A DNA stretch of 64,000 bases, from NCBI GenBank assembly GCA_033725935.1, contig MU867072.1:558001-622000 (forward strand), read 5' to 3'. Each line of letters begins with the position of its first letter. The first letter of the stretch is position 1. Both the position numbers and the translations under genes were made by a program. Positions 1 to 10,633 of this stretch are shown here, one piece after another. The notes under the pieces are model-generated. The model was given only the letters and a program-made list of their open reading frames with translations. It was not told the origin of the DNA and ran no database searches. This DNA is from Cladorrhinum sp. PSN259. Its lineage: Eukaryota > Ascomycota > Sordariomycetes > Sordariales > Podosporaceae.

Positions 1-2
1 CT

Positions 3-1941
3 GACTCTCTCGCCAGTCTGGACCCCGACATGAGTGGCGCACCGCCAGTCCCAGATACCAAGGTTGTCCAAGCTATGGAGAGGGCGTTGAATAATATTCT
101 TGAGGATAGCCAATCTGCTGCGCCATCAGCCGAGGATTTGAGGGAGAGTTTGTTTGGCTCCGATGACAATGCTGACAATGGAGAGTTGTTCAAAGGCGGA
201 AGGATAAGAAAAGCGGTGGTGGGGCCGGAGAGATCACACACGGGAGGTGTTAACTTCCCCAGCTCCAGCCGGGGTTTGGTGGATGCCACCGTATCTGACG
301 AGTTCCCGGCGAAATCGGGCCGAGTTTCTCTTGATGGCGATCGATCAGGCAAAGGTCAGCAGGGAAAGCCGAGCCTAGCATCCCTGGGGCTTGTCAGCGC
401 AGCGTCGAGGATCGGCGTATTTGTTGATGACGATCTGTTTGCAGATGAAAACAGGTTTCTGTCCGACGAGCAATCAGACGTCGATGAAGATAAAGACGAG
501 GATGAGGCAGACGCAGTCCATCAGGCTGCTCCTGGTGACCTTGGGCTCGCAGAAGCCATCACGGTCTTGACGAATGATATAGACAAGTTGGTAACCCAGG
601 AAGCAGTGGTAGATTCACTGCTGCGGAAGGCTGAGTTGACGAACAACACTGCCGAACTTAGGATCCTACGCAAGTCCAAGGCAAGCTTACAGAGGGAAAT
701 TCGACGCAAGGAACTGCAGCGGAGACAATATGTCATACAAGAAAGCGACAACAGCTTGTATGGCCGTTCCACAGTCAAGATCAAGCCCGACATTCAAGTC
801 GGGCGGGACGAGGAGGGCAAGGAATTTGCCATTTACGGAGTCGAAGTATCACGCAATGCGGGAGAAAAGATGCCGGCAGCCACCTGGGTTATCACCAAGC
901 GATACAGTGAGTTTCTCGAGCTGCACCAAAAACTTCGTACCCAGTATCCATCAGTGCGGAATCTGGATTTTCCTCGGCGTCGAATGGTCATGAAACTCCA
1001 GAGCGAATTCCTCCAGAAACGTCGCGTGGCGCTAGAAAAGTACCTCAGCGAGCTCCTCCTCCTCCCAGATGTCTGTAGAAGCCGTGATTTGCGAGCTTTT
1101 CTCTCCCAGAGCGTTATTGAGGGCAACTCCACAGCGGATCAAAACGGCAATCGCAGCAAGGACATGATCTCGAGACTGTACGACTCGGTCGCAGACGGCA
1201 TGGAAGACATACTGGGGAGCATTCCGGTGCTCGACCAGCTGTCACTTGCAGGGCAGAACTTGATTGCGGCGGCTACTAACCAGCTCAGCACGATACCTGT
1301 GACTGATTCGGAAGCAGCTTCTTCGAATGGAGTGATACTCAATGCTGCGGAGGCGGAAGCTGAGCTGAACGCATTCGAGTCGAAAGAAGCTGAGCCGTTC
1401 GTCAAACCGATCTGTGACATCTTTTTAGAGGTGTTTGAGCTGAATAAAGGCAATAACTGGCTGAGAGGCAGAGCGGTGGTTGTTGTCTTGCATCAACTGC
1501 TGGGCGGGACTATAGAGCGCAAGCTGAGGGATAATGTCAAGGTGCTTGTGCAGGAGGAGGCTATATTGAAGTATATAGGGCTGCTGAAGGGAGGTTTGTG
1601 GTCTGGAGACGGAGAAACGTTGCCCAAGAATAAGGTGCCTAGAACGGCTGCGGAAAAGGGGAGGACGAGGACGGAGGCGAGCTTGATGCTTGCTACGCTC
1701 CTGCCAGATCTGGCTGGAAGCGTGGTGGGGAGGTTGAATGCGCAAGCGGCGGGGAGGAGAATTTTCGCGACATTGAATAATGGGCGGTTGAAGTGAGTCA
1801 CTTATCCTTTTTTCTTCTCTCCCTTCATCAACATGTGATGATGTCGGTCTTGCTAACAGTGGCTTGCGGTAATCTATCTACAGTGCGCATCTGGCTTTTA
1901 CCTTTTTGGACGAGCTGATTGATGTCTTGTTTGAGTGCTGA
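3..1941 (+). CDS. mdm1: Mdm1-type sorting nexin (PX + nexin C domains), 5' truncated
   Basis: Partial gene: the frame is open to the left edge, so the ATG at 30 need not be the start. Exons 3-1792 and 1884-1941; the intron (GTGAGT donor, gctaac branch point, CTACAG acceptor) restores a C-terminus ending FLDELIDVLFEC. Counting from the Met at 30, a PX domain lies at about residues 262-360 (RYSEF and PRRR motifs for phosphoinositide binding) and a nexin C domain at about 455-600. An acidic, Ser-rich linker precedes the PX domain. PX followed by nexin C is the C-terminal half of Mdm1/SNX13-type proteins, whose PXA and RGS domains would lie upstream of the window. In the family these proteins tether the ER to vacuoles or endosomes. 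Family assignment is firm; the exact orthologue is inferred. Confidence 0.87.
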
Positions 1942-3130
1942 GGCATTGGTAGAGCGTGTCAGGGAGAGTTTGCATAGCAACGGCGTTAATAATTGTCTTT
2001 TCTTGTGTTGGGGGGATTGTGGGTATCCATATCGGTATCTCTTTTCTTAGCACAACTTTCCAGTGTTTCAGTGGTTGTGTTTGATGTTCCATTCCGTGTG
2101 GCCCCGTGGTCCCCCTTCCCCTTGTCTTCTGGAGCGTTCGGTGGGGGATGGGGTGGTGGCATTTTGACTTTTCGAGTCCACGTATTCTCATGATTGGTTA
2201 TTACCTGTCGTTATCACTGGTGAGATGGACGATTCATTGTTCAGCATGTCTCGAGCATTTGACAGAGGCCAAATACATTAATTATCCTTGTACTCCCAGG
2301 CTTCGGCAGTGTTTGATTGGTGTTGCACTTCCCTCGACCGAAGCATAAACGCCACACAAACCGAGACCTGCCGACTGACTGAGATTCTGCCGTGGTCCGT
2401 AGCATGCCGTGTAACACGGATTGATATCGGCGCGAGATCGGGACGCTTCTATATGGGGCCAGAAAAGCGGCATTGGGAGGAGACTCCCCCATGCCCTTGT
2501 TCGTCTGAAGTTTGTTAAGCGAAGCCGTTGCTAGGTCCGCCCTGTCATGGCGTACTATTGTAAACGAAAGGGTGGGAGCACCAGGTACCGTAGTACGGGC
2601 CTTCCCCACTTCAGCTTCTCATTCGCTCCCGCATTTCTTCCAAGGTTGGGGGACGTGCGTCTCTGGTGTTTCTGGCGCAAGGCAAGCACGAGTGGGTCCG
2701 GCATCCCTTCCATCGTCCCGTCACAACCTGGAAGTCAAGCCTATTTTCCTCTTTCCACTGCTCTTACGTCCACCAAAAGGCACCCGCCAGCCACGCCCCC
2801 CCAATTTTCCCCATCGTCGCGGTGCGACTTGCTCACATCCCACCTCCACCACTTTTCTCACCAACTTTGGTGACAATATATTTGGACTCATCTCCACCCA
2901 CGGGCGAAAAGGAATTGAAATTCCTGCGTGTTACTTTCTACATATACTGCAAAGCACACACTCGACCGCGTGAAAGGGAGCGACTCGAGATATCTACAAC
3001 AACCCCACCTGCAGGACGGAGCCTTGCCTGCACGTCTCCACGCTCCTCTTTTGACACCTCCATCCCGTCTAGCTGATCATCGTTCATCCCGATCGCACTT
3101 CAAAGCGACAAACGCCAGTTCTTAGCAGAG
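1942..3130. other. Intergenic: 3' flank of sorting nexin and promoter/leader of SR protein gene
   Basis: About 1.2 kb with no supportable gene. The part from about 2700 is C/T-rich, as in fungal promoters and leaders, and runs to the SR-protein ATG at 3131. Short open frames here have no recognisable product. Confidence 0.5.
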
Positions 3131-4952
3131 ATGGCCGACGTGGTATCGTCCACCCGCCTCTACCTGGGCAACCTGCCTCGTTCGGGTAAGTAAAGCTAGG
3201 TGTTCGCGCGCTCGTGACGCTGCGCGCATCCAACCTTTCTGTCGTCCTTGCTTGTCTAGCCCCTCTCTCAAGCTCAACGAGCAAGACCCAGAAACATTGC
3301 GATCAACAAGCAACTCGCTAACTCCTGTGGTAGCAACCAAGGCTGATGTCGAAGCTCACTTCGCCACCCATGGAACTGGTGAGATCACTGAAATCAAGCT
3401 CATGAGCGGCTTCGGCTTCATTGAATACAAGGATGCCATGGATGCCCGGGATGTCGTCCCAGGTAAGCTCGTTCAAGATTCCCATGTCCCTGCTTGTGCG
3501 CAACGAACTCGTGCTAACCCAGCTGCTCCTCCCAACAGCCTTCCGTATGTACAGACCTCACTGGATATCTGGAGTATTTCGAACCCTTATCCACTAGTTC
3601 CTAGCTAACCACGGACCCTTAAAGATGGAACCGAGTTCATGGGCGAGCGTCTCACTGTTCAGTTTGCGCGTGGGACACGCCACGGCAACGGCGGCGGCAA
3701 CAATCCCTCATTCAACAACGAACGGAGCAACGTCCCGCGCCCTCGCCGTACTCCTCATCGCATGCAAATATCTGGGCTCCCAAGTGAAACCAGCTGGCAG
3801 GTCTGTTAACTCTCCCGCTCCCGCCCCTTCTTGTACGGACACGCACACACATGCACCTACACATACAAAATAGCTATGGACCGAGCCTCTACACTTTTTT
3901 GGAACCGGCTATAGAACCTTGGCCGAGATGGAACCCACTCCCCTTTTTGCCCTGTTTGCTCGGCTGGACTGGATTTTACTTTTCCCTCTCCCTTGCAGGC
4001 CACTTTGCAAATGGGAAGGCCACTCCTGGTTGGCTCAGTATCCCATGGCCACTTAAAGCTCGTTGTCTTTCGGCGCACACCAAGTATCCCCTGTACCGCA
4101 TTGTTTGCTTGGTTTTGGTCAGGGCGTTTCGTTTGGATGCGAGCCCTGGAGCCGGACATCCCCCCCTTATTGGCTTCTACTGGACATGGAATTTCGCCAC
4201 CGCCCGACTCCTGGATTTCAACTTACATGGAATTTCGGTTCTAGGATCTCAAAGATTTCGCTCGAGCATCCGGTCTTGATGTAGTTTACTCAGAGACAGG
4301 GCGCAACGGTAGCACCGACGGGTATGTTACACCAGCATGCAACCAGAATTCGGCACTGGAGACTAACTTATGTTCTAGCTTCGTCGAGTTTGAGACTGCC
4401 AATGACCTTAGAGCAGCTGTTGAGAAGCTGGACGGCCGCGAGTTCAAAGGACATCGGGTCACTTGCTCTCCCAACGTAAGCGCTGCTCCATCATTTGTTG
4501 ACACTTGTATTGACATTTTCGAACAGCCCCAGTCTGATTATACCAGAGGAGATCGTGCCCGTTCGCGTTCTCCCGTGCGTCACCCGCCCCGTGGTATTGA
4601 TGAGTATGATCGCCGAGGACCTCCCCGTGGATACAGCCCCCGTCGCGATGGCGGGTATCGTGATGGCTATCGCGAGCGTTCGCCGCCCCCTCGTCGCGAC
4701 TACTATGACGACCGGGCTAGAGGCTATCGGTCGCCTCCTCGCCGCGGACCGCCCATGGATGATTACCCACCCCCTCGTGGTAGATATGACGACGTTCCTC
4801 CCTATGGACGCGCTCCCCGGGACTACCCCCCTGATCCGTATATGAATGGCCACGGGAGACGTTTTGAGGCGCGTCCTCCTCCACCGGACTTCCCTCCCCG
4901 TGATCCCTACCCCAGAGAGGCTTATCCAAGAGAGTACGAGCGCCGCTATTAG
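3131..4952 (+). CDS. SR-type splicing factor with two RRMs (Srp2-like)
   Basis: Seven exons: 3131-3185, 3334-3462, 3539-3544, 3625-3800, 4245-4321, 4379-4475, 4527-4952; 321 residues. RRM1 (about residues 7-80) has RNP2 RLYLGNL and the RNP1-like GFGFIEY. RRM2 (about 110-180) contains MQISGLP and GFVEFE. The linker ETSWQDLKDFAR is close to the invariant SWQDLKD hallmark of the second RRM of SR proteins. The C-terminal 140 residues are rich in Arg, Pro, Tyr, Ser and Asp (RSRSP, RGYRSPPRRG). Such proteins bind exonic enhancers in the nucleus and promote spliceosome assembly. Exon 3 is only 6 nt; it supplies the AFH in VVPAFHGTEF and can be skipped in frame. Intron 4 is 444 nt, long for this window. 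The 3' end is repeated downstream. Family call is strong; orthology to a particular yeast gene is inferred. Confidence 0.9.
3539..3544 (+). other. 6-nt coding microexon of the SR-protein gene
   Basis: The six bases CCTTCC are flanked by a gctaac branch point and CCAACAG acceptor on the left and a GTATGT donor on the right. Both flanking introns sit in phase 1. With the exon the protein reads VVPAFHGTEF; without it, VVPDGTEF, still in frame. The included form matches the usual SR-protein pattern between RRM1 and its last strand. Confidence 0.8.
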
Positions 4953-5235
4953 GAGGATGATCGATTCCGGATGACATTGTCCTATCCAGTATGGAGGCTT
5001 ATCCAAAAGAGTACGAGCGTCGCTATTAGGAGAATGATGTTACGATTCCGAATGACATTGTCCCACCCAGGATGAAGGCTTCTCCAAAGAGTACAAGCGT
5101 CGCTATTGGGAGTATGCTGAGTATCAACATCATTATGAGGAGGATGCTGAATACCATCGTCGCTACTAGGAGGATCGGTATTAGGAGGATGCTGTTACAA
5201 TTCTGGATGGCTTTGTCCCACCGAGCATGGTCTCG
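4917..5235 (+). repeat. Decayed tandem repeat of the SR gene's 3' end (about 77-80 bp units)
   Basis: The last 36 bases of the SR coding region plus about 40 bases of 3' flank recur. Unit starts are at 4917 (GAGGCTTATCCAAGAGAGTA), 4994 (GAGGCTTATCCAAAAGAGTA) and about 5074 (GAAGGCTTCTCCAAAGAGTA), followed by a more diverged copy with CATCGTCGCTACTAGGAGGA near 5155 and TTCTGGATGGCTTTGTCCCA near 5201. Each early copy carries the same CGCTATTAG end, so the stop codon was duplicated too. Only the first copy is in the gene's frame as coding sequence. Confidence 0.8.
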
Positions 5236-6337
5236 GTACGTAGCAGGAGACGCCTTGATCGGGGTCAAGGCGACGATTGAGGCGGACAAGTCACTGTGGA
5301 AAATATACGATATATCATTCGACTTCATGGAGCCATCCAAGAAATGCGCGGTCAAGGGATGGAACCTCCGCGGCAGAGAGGTCGTAGGAATGAACAGGGC
5401 CCAAGCAGATATCACGGGTGAGGCAAATCTTTATTCTTTAGGGCTTGCACAGGCGTCTGGTGTCGGAATGATGATGAACATGAATTTGGCTCTCTTTGTA
5501 GTCTGGGTTCAAGGGTTGACTAGTCTTTTTCTCCTGTATTTCAGGGTTTTCTCTTTGGTCCTTTGGTCTTTGAAAAATACGATTCTTTAAGCTCACTTTA
5601 TTCCGGAGTCTTGGTTGGAGAATCCCAGACAACTGTTCCATGGGAGCTTCGGGTTATTTGGGGCTTTCCTTTTCGCCCTTTGTTTTTAGTCCTCCTTTTT
5701 AAAAAAAAAAAAAAAGCAAAGCAAAAAAATGGAAAAACGGGGGTATGATCTGCAAGCACTGCTTTTGGGCCTTAAGCAGGGCGTCCTGTCTACAGTTCTA
5801 GACCTTGAGTTAGTTAGCAAGGATGAAATGATATCTTAGTTTCTCCTGACTTTTTAAGGTAGACCATGGATTGTCATGAATGTTGATGAGTAGGTTGCCG
5901 ATGAGTTTTCTTCTCAGTGTGTTATTTGGTCCAGTTGATAGATAATGACCACGTATTTTTTGGGGGGGTTTTAAGGAGTTTTTTTGTATGTATGACTGAG
6001 TCAAATAATGGTATACATGGTCGGTTTTCGTCGAGGATAAGATTGTCAAGCTTAAACATGGCGTATGTACAGAGAGGTATCATCAGTAACCTTGGGACTA
6101 TTATCTAGATAGCTTCTTTCGAAGTATTATGTATGTAACTACGCTATTTCGGTCCAAACGTGCAAGTAAGCTGGAAATCTACGAGAGGATAACATTTTGT
6201 AATTGATAGTATTGCATGTAAATTAGCGCTTGTTTTTTTCTGGTTTTCCTTTTTCTAAAAAGAAAATTAAAAAATTATTTTGTTTGGTTGTACTGTACGT
6301 ATGTATGTATTTCATCCCTCCTTCCTTCCTTCTTTCT
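5236..6337. other. AT-rich intergenic tail between convergent genes
   Basis: About 1.1 kb between the SR gene (+) and the hypothetical gene (-). It contains an A-run at about 5701-5715, GT/AT-rich sequence and a CTTCCTT tract near 6318. No gene is supported. Confidence 0.5.
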
Positions 6338-7522
6338 TTATTTACCGCGGTAGTTCCATTCTTCTTCTTCTTCTTCTTCATCATCCATTGAGTAGTAGAT
6401 GCTATCTCCATCTCCTGATGACGAAGGCGCAGTGATGCTGCATGTGCTTTCTCTTTTTCCTTTGCCGTTCATTCCATTTTTATTATTGTTATTGTGTCGG
6501 GGAATTTGTAGATATAGCCCCATACTTTCTTCGTCCTTGTTCGTGTGATCTTCTTTTCTTGTTTCTGATTGAGGGAGTAGTAGTAGCCGGGTAACAGAAG
6601 TACGCATGTCTTTTTCTTCTTCTTCTCTGTCCGGCTCTGTGTTGGGTGTCTGGGCTCTAGATCCGTCGTCATCAAGTAGTAGTGAGCCGTAAGAAAATTG
6701 GGACGAGAAAAAGGAATAGTAGCAGCCTGGAGTTGAGGGGGGACTGCTACTACTGTTGCTGCTGAGTCCTGGAGAAGAAAAGCTGGGCTGTTGTTCTTGG
6801 GACTGAGTTCTTCTCGATTCCCAGAATGAGAAGGATGAGCTTGGTGGTTCTTCGACTGCATCTTCTTCTTCTTCGTTGTCATGCCTCAAGGGCATATGTC
6901 GTTGTTGTTGCCGTGGGGTCAAACTCGGTTGATTGGACCCTAGAGCGCTGACTAGATTCAGACATTTTCGAAGACGGTAACCGAGACAGATCTTTCGAGA
7001 GAGCGAGGTAGCCATGATGTGGGATTCGTGAGTTAATTGGCGGCGGTTGATGTAGAACTGGCGGTCCTTGGAATCGGTATTGTAACTGTGGTACCGTTCG
7101 GTGTCAGGATGAATGGACTGGTGGTAGCGACGGAGGGTAGCTCGTGCGGTTTCTGGGTCCGGGACACCCTGAGCTTCCAGCCCGAGTTGGAAGGATTGGT
7201 TGAGCGAAGTGAGTTTTGAGGTGAAAACGGCTTGTTTATCAGCCAGGCGGTTGGTAAGGATCAGGGACGAGTCGGAGGGAAATGACCGCGGCATGGGGAG
7301 TTGGGGAGATTTCTCTGCATGTTGTTGAGAAGATGTGACGGTGTTCGAGCATCTACCAGGGGAGCTGCTGGAGTTGGGAAAAATTCGGTTGCGTAGTTTG
7401 GAGATAGATTGGGAGAAGGATGCCTTTGATGCTAATGATGTTGCTGGGTGTCCCTCCGTTCGTGTTGCAGTTGGATTAATCGCCATACCACCGGATAATA
7501 AGTAGGCGGATAATGATAGCAA
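6338..7522 (-). CDS. Hypothetical low-complexity protein
   Basis: A single-exon open frame of 394 codons with no family I recognise. The N-terminal half (about residues 40-190) has mixed composition, including a Leu/Gln-rich stretch (TNRLADKQAVFTSKLTSLNQ) and a basic segment with RRYHQSIHPDTERYH, and looks like a folded or helical region. The C-terminal half is low complexity: poly-Glu, poly-Ser, Asn runs, ending in DDEEEEEEEWNYRGK, encoded over a CTT/TTC microsatellite at about 6358-6380. A second Met at residue 13 (7484-7486) is an alternative start. Length and composition make chance unlikely, but expression is unproven. Confidence 0.5.
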   Translation of the reverse strand: MLSLSAYLLSGGMAINPTATRTEGHPATSLASKASFSQSISKLRNRIFPNSSSSPGRCSNTVTSSQQHAEKSPQLPMPRSFPSDSSLILTNRLADKQAVFTSKLTSLNQSFQLGLEAQGVPDPETARATLRRYHQSIHPDTERYHSYNTDSKDRQFYINRRQLTHESHIMATSLSRKICLGYRLRKCLNLVSALGSNQPSLTPRQQQRHMPLRHDNEEEEDAVEEPPSSSFSFWESRRTQSQEQQPSFSSPGLSSNSSSSPPSTPGCYYSFFSSQFSYGSLLLDDDGSRAQTPNTEPDREEEEKDMRTSVTRLLLLPQSETRKEDHTNKDEESMGLYLQIPRHNNNNKNGMNGKGKRESTCSITAPSSSGDGDSIYYSMDDEEEEEEEWNYRGK

Positions 7523-8969
7523 AATGACAGAGATCGATGAGGAATTAGGAGGTTCGCTATACTCTCGAAAGACAAAGAACTATAAGCTCTTGAGTTTGAA
7601 GTCGATGAAACCTGGAAGAGAGAGGAGAAAGGTCAAGTAACAGACAACTTGGGGTTGATCTTGCACACCCACATTAAAACTTAATTTGAACCATACAAAT
7701 CAGTTCTTGATTAAGTTCGTGGCTCCACAGGAATTGCATATTCTGTTGATGTAAAGTTCCAAAGAAAAGTGATTGGAGTCTCATATATGTCACCCAGTCC
7801 TACCTGAGCCCCATGGACTTTTGTACCGAGGAAGCACCGTTCGATTGCCATTAGGATGGAACATCTGCAAGAAGGTTCTGCAAAGGGAGGGAGGAGACCT
7901 CAGAGGATGTTATCATTTGTGCAATAGGCAAGTCGCGACAACACTATACATTTCCTGATATTACGAAGCTGAAATAATGCATTGCAATATCAAGCACATT
8001 GAGGAACTGTAAGAAACGTATTGGTTAAAGTTCAAGGGATGGAATGCTCAATTGACCCTTGCGCGGTGTAAGTGATAAGGTAGGGGTCAAATAAGCTTTT
8101 GCGGGGAAGAGCTTAGACCCATTCAATCCGAGTGGGTCAGAGACAAGTCAACCTCCTCAATAACGATATGAAATAAGACGATTTAGACCCGTCAACAAGT
8201 GGCCCATCCACAACACCTCAAGTTACTTCACCAAAGAAACCCATAGATAGCGAGCAGTAACGTCTACTAAATTGTGAAGGCTTTAAATGAATAATTAATC
8301 AAGCAAAGAGCCAAAAACGAGAAACCTAAACCAGAGAAAAACGCCATCCTAAAAGGAATAATGAAATAGAAAATATAACAAGCAGAAGCTAAAGGAAACC
8401 ATCCACTTTGGGCGCCAGACGCTTGTGCTGGTTACTTGTTTCCCACCCAAGATGTTTTAATACCCCCAACCCCCCCCATTCTTCTGTCATTTTCGAACGT
8501 CGTCGGTGCTTCTCCTCCTGATCCTTCCCCTCAAGCTCCAAGTTCCATATCTTACAATCGCTTCCCACCTGTATCACCCTCTCCTCATCCTAGCCAATTC
8601 AATTCCTCGGGGGGGGGGGGGGGGGGGGGGGGGCCCCCGGGCATTACCAACCTCTGGGCCAAACCGTATTACCTTTACCCCCCCAACACTATACACACTT
8701 TGGATTTGATACAAACAACNNNNNNNNNNCGGCCCCCCCCCCCCACCCCCCCCGCCCCCCCCCCCCCCCCCCCCCCCCGCCCCCCCGCCCCCCCCCCCCC
8801 CGCCGCCCGGGGGGGGGGGGGGGTTCCCCAGTCGTCTGCAAAGAATGCTGACGACCAGTTTTCCTTTGCTCCCCCAATCCTTTTCCAGAATGTAGTTATT
8901 TAATAGTAATACAAACAGATCGTTTGACGCAAAGAAAAGCCCATGGCAGGGCAGAGTGTGTTGTAATGT
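7523..8969. other. Gene-poor region with assembly gap
   Basis: No gene supported. 7600-8400 is AT-rich. From 8455 the sequence becomes Pro-codon-like C-rich DNA and then homopolymers around the gap. An open frame at 8436-8903 crosses the Ns and is not usable. Confidence 0.5.
8609..8823. repeat. G/C homopolymer runs flanking a 10-N assembly gap (8720-8729)
   Basis: A run of 25 G (8609-8633) is followed by about 85 bases of ordinary sequence, ten Ns, then about 80 bases that are almost all C with a few G and A, ending in a run of G up to 8823. The pattern suggests a hard-to-sequence GC structure or low-quality read ends joined at a gap; the true length is unknown. Confidence 0.9.
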
Positions 8970-10633
8970 TTAGTTAGAAAGTACCATCTTCGCGGCCTTA
9001 TCCAACGTATCGGCAGGGCTGGCCCAGAAAGCCAACGCGATGATCATGTACAACCCCAACAGCATCGCTCCCTCCAGGTAATTACTCTTCCCATCCTGGA
9101 CTGTATAGGTGACAACCAAAACTGACAAGGCAAAAGCGACCGTCTCGACTGCAGGTCTGTGTCAGTATAATGGGCGGAAAGGCAAAACATGGAATAATAG
9201 GGGTAGTTGGGGAGAAAACTCACAAGTCTCGAAATGGAGCGACATGGGCTCACCAATTGCCCATCCAAGCATAACCAGCGATGGGGTAACAAGCAAGGCG
9301 ATCTGGATGCTGCTCCCAATCGCGACACCCATCGCGAGATCCATCTTGTTCTTGACAGCCACCACGCACGCCGTCACATGCTCTGCCGCATTCCCAACGA
9401 TAGGAATCAAAATTAAGCCAATAAATGTTTTCGAGATGTTGTAATTTTCTACGATGTCGTCAATGCTGTCGACCATGTAGTCCGCGTTGATTGAGATAAT
9501 GAGCGTAGTGATAACCAGAACCGCCGCAGCTGACCAAGGGCCGAGCACGGGAACATGTTCCTCCTCCTCGGCCCCTTCGACGTCTGAATCGGTCTGGGCC
9601 TCTGGCTCGAAGAGTTTGGTATGGGTGTGCAGGGCGAAGTAGAGGTACATGACGTAAAGAAAGAGGAGGATGATGGCCGTGCCGCGCGAGAGAAAGAGAA
9701 TGCTTGCTTTCTTGTTGTCATCATCTGCCTTGTCCAAGACACCAGCCAAGGCTGCGGGGAGAATCATGGACGCAGCAGCGAGGGTCATAAGCGAGCAAGT
9801 GGTTTGCGCGGTGCCGGAAGAAAAGGTCTGCTCGCGACCGTCGCCGTTGGGACTGCGCATGTTGTAGATGCCACCGAGGAAGAAACACATGCCCAGAACC
9901 AACAGAAGGTTGGAGAGGACGGAGCCAAGCATGGAAGCTTGTACTATCTCGATCTCGCCGGCGCGCAGGGCAACAATGCTGACCTGGGGTCATGTTAGTG
10001 AGAAATCGCGAGCATATTACGAAGGAAGACATACAATGAGTTCAACTGCATTTCCAAAAGTTGCATTCACAAGGCCACCCAGCGTCTCGCCAAGACGGGC
10101 GGCAATTTCTTCAGTAGCAAATGAGAGGACGGCTGCCAGAGGGATGATTGCGAAGAAGTTAAGCGTGAATATCGCAACAGCCCCCCAGTTTAGCTTGGCC
10201 GAGGCAATTCCAAGAGGCACAAAGATTAGAAGTACGTTGATCCAACCTAAGGGAGAGGCGATTTAGCATCAAAGTTTAAATAAAAAGAAATAGGAAGACA
10301 CATACTACTAAGTAAAGTGGCCTTGAAAACATTCCACGCCTGTGCCGGCCAGCGGACAAAGATGTTGGGACTGTCAGTGCCAGGAGTGCTTGTTCGGTTC
10401 AAGAGGAAGTGACGGAATTTAGATTGCGAGGCAGAGCGAGGATGCCCCAGAAGGGGCCTGTATTCGTCGTCGCCGTTCATGATGTGTCCGTTGGCGTGCC
10501 CGTTGGCGGGACCTTGAGTAATGGAATCGTCAGAGATGGAAAGTTTGCCGGTTATGGCTCGGCGTAGATGTGCGCGTGTCTGAACAGGAACTGCGAGGAG
10601 TGATGATAAGCAGTTGTCCCAGGCTTTTCCCAT
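8970..10633 (-). CDS. vcx1: Vacuolar Ca2+/H+ exchanger (CAX/Vcx1 family)
   Basis: Four exons on the minus strand: 10306-10633, 10035-10246, 9224-9983, 8970-9148; 492 residues. It exchanges cytosolic Ca2+ for vacuolar H+. Seen: about 100 hydrophilic N-terminal residues, then many membrane segments; the first alpha repeat GGLVNATFGNAVELIVSIVA and the second with LIPIVGNAAEHVTACVVA, the paired GNxxE/GNAxEH signatures of CAX transporters; and an acidic loop (ESEGAEEEEH-like, residues DVEGAEEEEHVP) between the halves. The third intron interrupts the late membrane region; splicing gives HFETFETVAFALSVLVV, which is continuous with the family. The C-terminus DKAAKMVLSN is short. Introns are 59, 51 and 75 nt. 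Family certain; vacuolar location is from family knowledge. Confidence 0.93.

Noticed and set aside
4950..5065. Stop-codon readthrough of the SR gene into the repeat units
   Set aside because: The downstream frame does not repeat the protein's C-terminus (units are out of frame), so readthrough is not supported.
8436..8903. Pro/Gly-rich open frame on + strand across the N gap
   Set aside because: Composed of homopolymer-coded Pro/Gly and unknown bases; unreliable sequence.
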